Below, one piece after another: positions 56,928 through 64,000 of a stretch of 64,000 nt of DNA; position 1 is the stretch's first letter; every line of letters starts with the position of its first letter. The stretch spans positions 69,363,227 to 69,427,226 of the forward strand of contig NC_081556.1 of assembly GCF_963082655.1 (NCBI RefSeq), given 5' to 3'. The notes beneath the pieces were generated by a model that was not told the origin of the DNA, did no database searches, and saw nothing but the letters and a program-made list of their open reading frames with translations. Origin of the DNA: Stomoxys calcitrans. Lineage: Eukaryota > Arthropoda > Insecta > Diptera > Muscidae. A program made the translations under genes and the position numbers.

Positions 56928-57930
56928 TTTTTTTTTTTATTAATTGAGTCTATAGATAGAGTCTATAGATAGTACAAGATCTATAGATAGCAAATGTAGT
57001 AACCTAAGACCTTCAATATGATATAATTATCCTTTTAAAATTTTCTCGATTCTTAAATAGATCAGTTGATTAAATTGGTCACATAAGTGTCGAAAAGGAT
57101 TATTATTACAATAATTAGTTATGAAATGTGAAATTTTGAATGAATATTGCAATGCGGATCCCATACCAGTACACTCAACCAAAGTTGTTATTCAAAATAG
57201 CAAAAATCTTTGCTATAACAGCAGTTTCTGTCTTCTGAAAATGGGAAAGTAGGCATTACTGAGATCGCTCTCATTTTTGTTATTTTGTTATTGCCCTAGT
57301 AATGTGTACATGACTGACTTGGCTTGACTTTTGCATCTAAATTTAAAGAAAAAAGACTGTGGAAACTATACACACAGTGGTGATTATAAACATCCACACA
57401 CATTTACATTTGTATTTTATTTTTTCTTCTAACATTTCCTTCATAATTAAGCAGCAGTAATTTTCAGCAATCAACAGACTTCTGTAATAGCAAAAGTACC
57501 GCTACAAAAGCAAAATTAGCTACATATATTAAGCAGAGAGCGTTTAGTATTTTTAGCAAACTATTTTCTATGAAGAAAATATAAGATATTGTACCCAAGT
57601 TTTGAAGGAATATATGCTATTTTTAGACAACAATCATTAGTTAACCACTTACAGCAGAAAATGTTTGCAAAAAACTACCGCTGTCCTATTTTCAGCAGGC
57701 TTTCGTTGTTTCTCTGAGAGTTTAGTTCATTGTGTTACCAAAGCTTCTCCATCAACTGGAAAAATGCGGTACATATTCAATAATTATCGTTATATTAAAT
57801 TTTTTAATTCCAAGGGCGTTAACCTCTCTTTATATTCCATACCACACGGTATTGTTTTGATAACAAACTGGGTTGCTTCACAATTTATACCGTATTGTAT
57901 AAAGGTGTTAAAAGGGAAAGAGAATTCTCT
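56928..57930. other. Low-repeat DNA; short repeats and a shared terminal motif
   Basis: GTCTATAGATA is repeated near 56946-56995. TACACTCAACCAAAGTTGTT at 57177 resembles 48775. No gene recognised; the 139-codon frame 57665-58084 runs into a Helentron and lacks a domain. Confidence 0.4.
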
Positions 57931-57934
57931 ATCC

Positions 57935-58830
57935 GTTTTTATACCCTACACCATAGGATGGGGGTATACTCATTTCGTCATTCTGTTTGTAACTCTTCAA
58001 AATATTCTTCTGAGATCACATAATGTATATATAATTTTGATCGTCATGAATATATTCCGAAACATTCCTCTGAGACCCCATTAAGTATATATATTTTTAA
58101 TCGTCATGTCATTTTAAGTCGATCTAGCCATGTCCGTCCGTCTGTCGAAAGCACGCCAACTTTCGAAGGAGTAAAGCTAGCCGCTTAAAAATCTGCACAA
58201 TTTCTTCTTATAAGTGTAGGTCGGTTGGGATTGTAAATTGACCATATCAGTCCATGTTTTGATATAGCTCCCCTATAAACCGATCCGGGTTGTTGACATC
58301 TTGAGCCACTAGAGGAAGCAATTACTATCAGATTTGGTTGAAATTTTGCATGACGTGTTTTGTTATGATTTCCAACAACTGTATTAAGTGTGGTTCAAAT
58401 CGGTCCATAATCTGATATACCTGTCATATAAACCGATATGGGGTCTTGACTTCTACAGCCTCTAATCCGATTTGGCTGAAATTTTGCATGAAGTGTTTTG
58501 TTATGACTTCCAAAAACTATGCTAAGTACGGTTCAAATCGGTTCATAACCCGATATAGCTTCCATATAAACCGATCTCGGATCTTGACTTCTTAAGCCAC
58601 TAGAGATCGCAATTCTTATCCGATTTGGCTGAATTTTTGCAAAATGAGTTTTGTTATGGCTTCTACTAAATGTGCCAAATGTAGTTTAGATTGGTCTTTA
58701 TTCTTATATAGCTGCTATATAAACCGATTTGGGATCTTGACTTATTGAGCATCTAGAGGTGCAATTATTATCCGATTTGGCTGAAATTTTGTACAACGAC
58801 TTCTCTCATGAACAGTATAGCTCCAATATC
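57935..58830 (+). mobile_element. INE-1-like Helentron, family A, hairpin end missing
   Basis: Starts TTTTTATACCCTACACCATA. The core region is tandemly doubled over about 55 bp (57998-58052 and 58054-58108). Then CCGTCCGTCTGTCG and four internal units. It breaks off after AGTATAGCTCCAATATCATAG. Confidence 0.88.
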
Positions 58831-59192
58831 ATAGCAATTCTTTCCTTTCTCGTTCTCGTTAAAGAATTTGAACTTTAGACCCCTAGAGTCTTACATCTTT
58901 AACCAATTGGACTGATATTTGGTATTTGAAGTAAGTTTATACTCTCAGACACCCACACCAATCTCTTTAAATAAGTCCACATATAGATACAGCCCATAAT
59001 AAAGACACATAATACAACAACAACAAAAACACCTGTCAAGCAGTCTCCCCAATTTTTATTCTGCGAAGAATGCGTATACCCTCTGACCACCTCATAAAAT
59101 ATCACCCAGATAGGTCTATCATTGAGCCCTGTCGAACATTGCTCGTTTTTAATCGTTTATTGCATTTTTCTCCAAAGCAAGCGGTACTCCGA
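58831..59192. other. Decayed repeat-like DNA
   Basis: GACCCCTAGAGTCTTACATC and CCACATATAGATACAGCCCA suggest a very old Helentron piece. Nothing else is recognised. Confidence 0.35.
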
Positions 59193-59195
59193 AAA

Positions 59196-59440
59196 ATAAG
59201 GTTAGGTTAGGTTGAAAATAGGGTACGCATATTAATCCGCTCCATGTCACTATGGAAAAACACCTAAGCAAGTAAACTTCTTTTTGTGCATTCTAAGTAG
59301 TATAAAGTAACGTCGAAAAAAAAAAACTAAGTATGGAATTCCACGTTACTTACAAAATCCTTAATTGTTTCCCATACCACGCCCTTAAGTTGGTTCATGT
59401 CTCGTATTGGGTCCCCACCTAATTGCCATGTGAACCCACC
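59196..59440 (-). mobile_element. LINE 3' end fragment (L1-type)
   Basis: GGTTAGGTTAGGTTGAAAAT, ATTAATCCGCTCCATGTCAC and CACCTAAGCAAGTAAACTTC match the 3' UTR of the copies at 4618 and 35367, then CCCTTAAGTTGGTTCATGTC. Only the last 240 bp remain. Confidence 0.8.
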
Positions 59441-59499
59441 AATTAACTAAATTTTCAACTAAAAATTTACAAACATGTTCTTAGCTGAAGGGCGTATGT

Positions 59500-59905
59500 G
59501 TACTGTATGTAAAAAATTTCTGCCAACTCAGCCAAAAATTTCAGCTTTTTTGGGGACATAGAAGACTAAAATCGGTTTATATGGGAGCTATATCATGTTA
59601 AGCACCGTTTTGGACCACATTTACCATGCATAATAATATCGAAACACCAAGTACAAAATTCAAATCGAATGGAATAACTCTTGCGGCTTTCAGGTGCTCA
59701 ATATCTTAAATCAGGAAATCAGTTTATATGGGAGCTATAGACGGATTTGGACCGTACTTTGCACGAATGTAGGAAGTGTGCAAAAGTACTGCCAAATCGG
59801 AAAATCGGTACCGATATTGCCAATTTGGACCTACGTCCATGAGAAGTATCTGTGCAAAATTTTCAAATTTGGCTTGACTTTTTTTGGCTTTAGACGAAAT
59901 TGGAA
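59500..59905 (-). mobile_element. Decayed Helentron subfamily A' fragment
   Basis: AATCGGTTTATATGGGAGCT, CAGTTTATATGGGAGCTATA and GAGAAGTATCTGTGCAAAAT are internal and near-core motifs. Both ends are lost. Confidence 0.65.
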
Positions 59906-59924
59906 ATAAATTTAGATTTGGATA

Positions 59925-60065
59925 TAGGTTCTCACATTTCAATGAGTGCTGTCCAATTCAAGTTTAAGCTCAATGATAAGGGGCCGCCTTTTTAAAGATG
60001 AGTCCAAACGGCGTGACGTAATACGACTCTTCTTTATGGATAAGTTTTTACATGGCTCGATTCGT
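59925..60065 (-). repeat. SINE S1 fragment
   Basis: GGTTCTCACATTTCAATGAG, TTCAAGTTTAAGCTCAATGA and GTCCAAACGGCGTGACGTAA align with the S1 body; the promoter half is missing. Confidence 0.7.
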
Positions 60066-60069
60066 CCGA

Positions 60070-60330
60070 TTAATATTTTGGTGATCTCATGACTTTTCTG
60101 ATCACTAGTGAATTTCATAGATATCGGTGCAGGTTAAGATTTAGCCATTAATAATTGCATATCTAGAATTATCAACCGATCTTGTCAACGATTTGCTTTT
60201 AAAACTCCCACAATATGTACGGATTTGGTCGAAATTCTACACTTCAATTACAATAAAATTTTAATTTCGACGACTAAGCCAGCGTACTCTATGTGGTGTA
60301 GGTTATCAAAAGATGGCTTCTGTAATTATC
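60070..60330 (+). mobile_element. Helentron-like family C fragment
   Basis: AGTGAATTTCATAGATATCG, CAACGATTTGCTTTTAAAAC and CGACTAAGCCAGCGTACTCT then ATGTGGTGTAGGTTATCAAA parallel 62300-62620. Ends decayed. Confidence 0.5.
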
Positions 60331-60547
60331 TTTGTAACATACCGAAATATTCTTCCACTTTTTGATAGTTGTATCCTTAGATTACTAGCAGCTAAAATAT
60401 AACGAGTTATCTACAGGAATACCATCTGTGTTACCGGTAGTACAAATGTCATTACTTACAACATTCGATGAAGCTCAAGAATAAGCACTTATTTGTAATA
60501 ATAGAAACAAAATTATTATTATAACCTTGGTATTGATGAAAATGCCA

Positions 60548-60668
60548 TTAGGAAACTGCGGGCAAAATTATCTCATACCTATGAGTGCTGTACGCTACAA
60601 GGTTAAGCTTAATGATAAGGGACCTCCATTTTATTGGCGAGTCCGAATGGTTTGCCACCATTCGTTGT
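60548..60668 (-). repeat. SINE S1 fragment
   Basis: GGGCAAAATTATCTCATACC, ATGAGTGCTGTACGCTACAA and GATAAGGGACCTCCATTTTA match the S1 body. Confidence 0.65.
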
Positions 60669-60675
60669 TCATATA

Positions 60676-61888
60676 AACAAGTAAAAAGGCGTTAAGTTCG
60701 GCCGGGCCGAACTTTGGATACCCACCACCTCGGGTATATATGTAAACCACCATTCATCAAAATCCGGTGAAAATTGGATACCTTATGTCCCATAGAAGTT
60801 ATATCGAAATATGATCCGATTTGGACCAAATACTAATAAGTACAAGTCATTGTTCAATTGTGTATAACAAAATATTGGTCCTTTTAGTAGCTATATCTAA
60901 AAATAAACCGATCTGAACCATATACAACATGAATGTCGAAAAGCCTAACATAAGTCAATGTGTCAAATTTCAATTAAATCGGATTATAAATGCGCCGTTT
61001 TTGGGGCCAAGACTTTAAATCGAGATATCGGTCTATATGGCAGCTATCTGCAAAGTTGGACCGATCTGAGTGAAATCGAAGTAGAATGTCGAAGGGCCTA
61101 ACACAACTTACTGTCCCAAATTGGGGCGACATCGGACAATAAATGCGGCTTTTATGGCCCCAAAACTTAAAACCGATAGATCGGTCTATATGGCAGCTAT
61201 ATGCAAATCTTGATCGATCTAGACCAAATTGCAGAAATATGTTGAGGGGCTTAACTTAACTCTCTGTTCCAAATTTCGGCAACATCGGAAAATAAAATTT
61301 AAAGGCCTAAAACATTAAATCGGAGGATCGGTCTATAGGCAGCTTTATCCAAATCAGGACCGATCTGAGTGAAATTGAAGAAGGATGTCGAAGGGCTTAA
61401 CACAACTCACTGTCCCAAATTTCAGCAAAATCGGATAATAAATGTGGTTTTTATGTGCCTAGGACCCTAAATCGGAGGATCGGTCTATATGGCAGCTATA
61501 TCCAAATCTGGAACGATCTTACTCTCACTGTCCTAAATTTCGGCGAAATCGGATAATAAATGTGACTTTTATGGGCCTAAGATCCTAAATCGGCGGATCG
61601 GTCTATATGGGGGCTATATCAAGATAAAGTCCGATACAGGCCATCTTTGAACTTAACCTGCTTATGGATAAAAAAAGAATCTGTTCAAAGTTTCAGCTCA
61701 ATATCTCTATTTTTGAAGACTGTAGCGTGATTTCAAAAGACAGACGAACGGACATCTCTAGATCGTCTTAGATTTTTACGCTGATCAAGAATATATATAC
61801 TTTATAGGGTCGGAAATGGATATTACGATGTGTTGCAAACGGAATGACAAAATGAATATACCCTCATCCTTCGGTGGTAGGTATAAAA
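60676..61888 (-). mobile_element. INE-1-like Helentron, family B, full length
   Basis: Left: AACAAGTAAAAAGGCGTTAAG, intact hairpin TTCGGCCGGGCCGAA, TTTGGATACCCACCACCTCG. Middle: units with GATCGGTCTATATGGCAGCT. Right: AAGACAGACGAACGGACAT, GATCAAGAATATATATACTT, TATAGGGTCGGAAATGGATA and CTTCGGTGGTAGGTATAAAA. The right-hand core is close to Drosophila INE-1. It serves as the reference for family B here. Confidence 0.94.
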
Positions 61889-62059
61889 ATATTTTGATTT
61901 TTTTCTATCTCCCTATTACTCCGTTGATTGCTCCGCGTGCTTTGTGCGTAATTTTAATGAATTAAAAAATTTAAAAATCATTTTGCTGGTTCGTGGTTCG
62001 AACTCAGGACCTTTGTATTTGAAATCTTCTGATGTACGCTCTGTGCCACAAAACTACTT

Positions 62060-62222
62060 CATTATTCCGTTTGTAACATACCGAAATATTGGTCTAAAAT
62101 CCCATAAAGTATATATATTCTTGATCGTCATGCTATATTAGGTCGATCCAGCAATGTCTGTCCGTCCGTCTGTTAAAAGCACGCTAACTTTCTAAGAAGT
62201 AAAGCTAGGAACCTGAAATTTT
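62060..62222 (+). mobile_element. Helentron family A fragment (core and GTCY tract)
   Basis: ATTCCGTTTGTAACATACCG, CATAAAGTATATATATTCTT and TGTCCGTCCGTCTGTTAAAA are present. It ends at AAGCTAGGAACCTGAAATTT where family C begins. Confidence 0.8.
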
Positions 62223-62224
62223 TG

Positions 62225-62652
62225 AAATTTGTGTTCCTTAATGGAATGTTCAACGATAATTTAGTAATAGTATTTAGATTCTCTTATAAGTCTCGACATT
62301 ATTGGTGAATTTCATTGAAATCGGTTCAGATTAAGATAAAGCTTCCATATATATTATAAATGCGCATCCGATTTGGATAATACTCAATAAATTAGTAATT
62401 TGTGAAAAGATTTTCACAAAAAATTTAATACGAAGGTTTCTCTTATTACTCTTCTGATGACTGACGAATTTCATATATGCATCGCCCGATTTTCACTTTT
62501 ATGGCCTTTGCTAAACCATTCATCAATCGATCTTCTCAAAAAATTAAATGTAAACAAACTTTTAGTTCGACGATTTCGCCTGCAAATCCAACGTGGTGTA
62601 GGGTATCAAAAGGTCGGCTTCGCCCGACTTTAGCCCTACTTTACTTGTTAAA
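62225..62652 (+). mobile_element. Helentron-like family C, hairpin end intact
   Basis: Body with GTGAATTTCATTGAAATCGG and CGCCCGATTTTCACTTTTAT. The right end is GTGTAGGGTATCAAAAGGTC, then GGCTTCGCCCGACTTTAGCC and CTACTTTACTTGTT. The GTCGG...CCGAC palindrome occupies the place of the A/B hairpin. Confidence 0.75.
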
Positions 62653-64000
62653 TATACTTAGGTACGAGTAGTTATAATCGAAAGCTGATTTGTGAATAGT
62701 TGACAGACAAGTAAGAAGGTCGTTACTGGTCAATGTCATCCTTGCAACCAACTGAAGAAATATCCGCTTATAGTTAAGGGGTGCTAACATTGAGGTGCGG
62801 CTTGTTTCGTCACCCATCCTACAGAAGACAATGCATGTCGTGCCCCTTGTCACAGGTTGAGTCAAAACAGGGTTGGCAAATATTTGCTGTATTTATTTAT
62901 TATTTCCATGTCATTGTGTACAAAACATTTTGGCCGCGCGAAACCGTCGCAAGTCATGCCGCAAAAGTTTACTGTTACCTCCCTTAACTCACTGGCAAAT
63001 TAAAGCGAAATTGTTTTCCAGATTTATTGCTTGCAATCTCATGGCCGAAAGTTTTATCAACATTCTTACGGAGCGTTAAATTATCTCTTTGTTCAATCCG
63101 GGGCAACGTTCGTTGCTACGTTCTTGTTGCCATTGTACATATTTTTGTTGCCGTTTTTGTTTAAATGTTGCCACAACACCTGCTGCCCTTAATTCTCACT
63201 GCCATCTTTTTAATTGTTCCGCCAAAATATGATGTGGCCCCATAAAGAGCAGCCGACACGTCGTCCATATCGTGGATCATAAAAAGGTGTGATTTATTTT
63301 CAATACCGCAAACATTTGCCCGCCAAGAGAGCAGAGCAGAGAAAGCAGAAACTTTTAAAATTTATAACGGGCGAATTATTTATAGGCATTTAAGGATTTC
63401 AATGTTTCGCTTTAAAATTGTTATCAAATAGAAATTAATAAAGAAATAAGCGGAGAATTCGCGCTCGCTGAGCAGGCCAAAATTGTTCAAGTGGCTACGA
63501 CTGCGGCAGCAGTAGGGACTTAGGTCGAGGCTGTGGAAGTTGTTTATGCTAATCCAACCCAAGATGGCCGACATCATACTAAGCACTGTAACACTAAGGA
63601 CTACCGAGCGTCTTTTGAGGCGACACTTGTTAAAAGGCTTTTGGCTGTGACCTGAAATTGAAGGAACAGCGCCACAACCTGTTCGACTATACAACATAAA
63701 CGGCTACCAGATGACACCCAACTCGCGCGTTGGACAGGCTATCCATGGCGTCGGTGGGCGAGTATCCGCGTAATAATAAGGCATAATAAAAATACACCGG
63801 GGAAAGATTATCAGATACCTAGGCCAACAAGTAAAATTACTTAGCACGAAGGACATGTCTTCTGTCCCCGCAAGCGACGCTGTGCTCCACCACGAGCTGT
63901 GGGCGAGTTGTTACCAAGCCAAACCATTTGTCGCCATTATCTGTGCATATTTGTGTTGGCGATGTTGGTCCTGGTCATCGTTAAAGGACTGCCTAATAAC
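62653..64000. other. Low-repeat, relatively GC-rich DNA at the right edge
   Basis: No element ends. Base composition is less AT-rich than the rest from about 63450. Contains the candidate exon listed separately. Confidence 0.45.
63460..63651 (-). CDS. Candidate exon with a hydrophobic segment, unverified
   Basis: The minus strand reads HSQKPFNKCRLKRRSVVLSV, TVLSMMSAILGWISINNFHS and LDLSPYCCRSRSHLNNFGLL SERE: a basic stretch, then a hydrophobic segment of about 20 residues, as in a signal anchor or signal peptide, then a cysteine-bearing part. CCTTCAATTTCAG just upstream (ending at 63652) is a plausible acceptor. No good donor is seen downstream, and I do not recognise the protein. It is on the same strand as, and upstream of, the Dpr-like exon, so a 5' exon of that gene is possible but only a guess. 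Confidence 0.25.

Noticed and set aside
57665..58084. 139-codon open frame
   Set aside because: Its second half is the Helentron terminus (SVFIPYTIGWGYTHFVILFV translation of the ATACCC...GGGGGTATAC end), so it is not a gene.

Overview
This window looks like intergenic or, more probably, deep intronic DNA of a higher fly (Diptera, probably a calyptrate such as a stable-fly or house-fly relative). Three things point there: non-autonomous Helentron elements of the INE-1/DINE-1 type known from Drosophila fill much of the window; the mariner (DD34D, DD41D) and non-LTR elements are typical of flies; and one short exon on the minus strand encodes the start of a Dpr-family immunoglobulin domain. There are no bacterial-type operons, rRNA genes or CRISPR arrays, and no intact gene of any kind. 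The species call rests on family knowledge, not on a search.

Host sequence: the only well supported host coding sequence is a 30-codon exon at 9294-9383 (minus; acceptor TTTCAG, donor GTTTGT) matching the N-terminal part of Ig domain 1 of a Dpr protein, most like dpr12. A weaker candidate exon with a membrane-type segment lies at about 63460-63651 (minus). A coding-like, frameshifted segment of unknown origin is at 17790-18045. Low-repeat stretches that probably represent intron are 8001-10315, 13040-13860, 22653-23965, 36852-37960, 42766-44480, 53446-54565 and 62653-64000.

Mobile DNA: (1) INE-1-like Helentron families. Family A and its variant A' end in AACAAGTAARAGCGTGC plus a TTCGGCC-G-GGCCGAA hairpin at one side, and in a (GTCY)n tract, a TA-rich core and GGTGGAGGGTATAAAAA at the other. 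Family B has a GGGTATCCAAAG-type hairpin end. Family C is a third, more diverged type. For these I use '+' when the hairpin/ACTTGTT end is at the right. Family A carries internal tandem repeats of exactly 153 bp. (2) Non-LTR retrotransposon fragments of at least five kinds: two RNase H-bearing I/LOA-like groups (called L1-type and L2-type here), a Jockey/CR1-like RT, an RTE-like RT, and an element with a DUF4780-like ORF1. (3) Tc1/mariner: three DD41D (rosa-type) relics plus a doubtful fourth, three DD34D mariner relics, and a third lineage with a CTCTGGCGCACCCTGTA end. (4) A Transib-like element with 5-bp GC-rich flanks at 27867-29045. (5) tRNA-derived SINE S1 with A and B boxes, and a second B-box repeat S2.

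Many insertions are nested, and several have clear target-site duplications, so a relative order can be read: SINE S1 into Tc1-like DNA and into Helentron A; LINE into Helentron A; mariners into Helentrons; an RTE-like fragment and a DD41D element into family C; Helentron A into S2. The most notable structures are the exact 153-bp (51-codon) arrays, a DD41D element rebuilt as a perfect 188-bp fold-back, and several smaller snap-back duplications.
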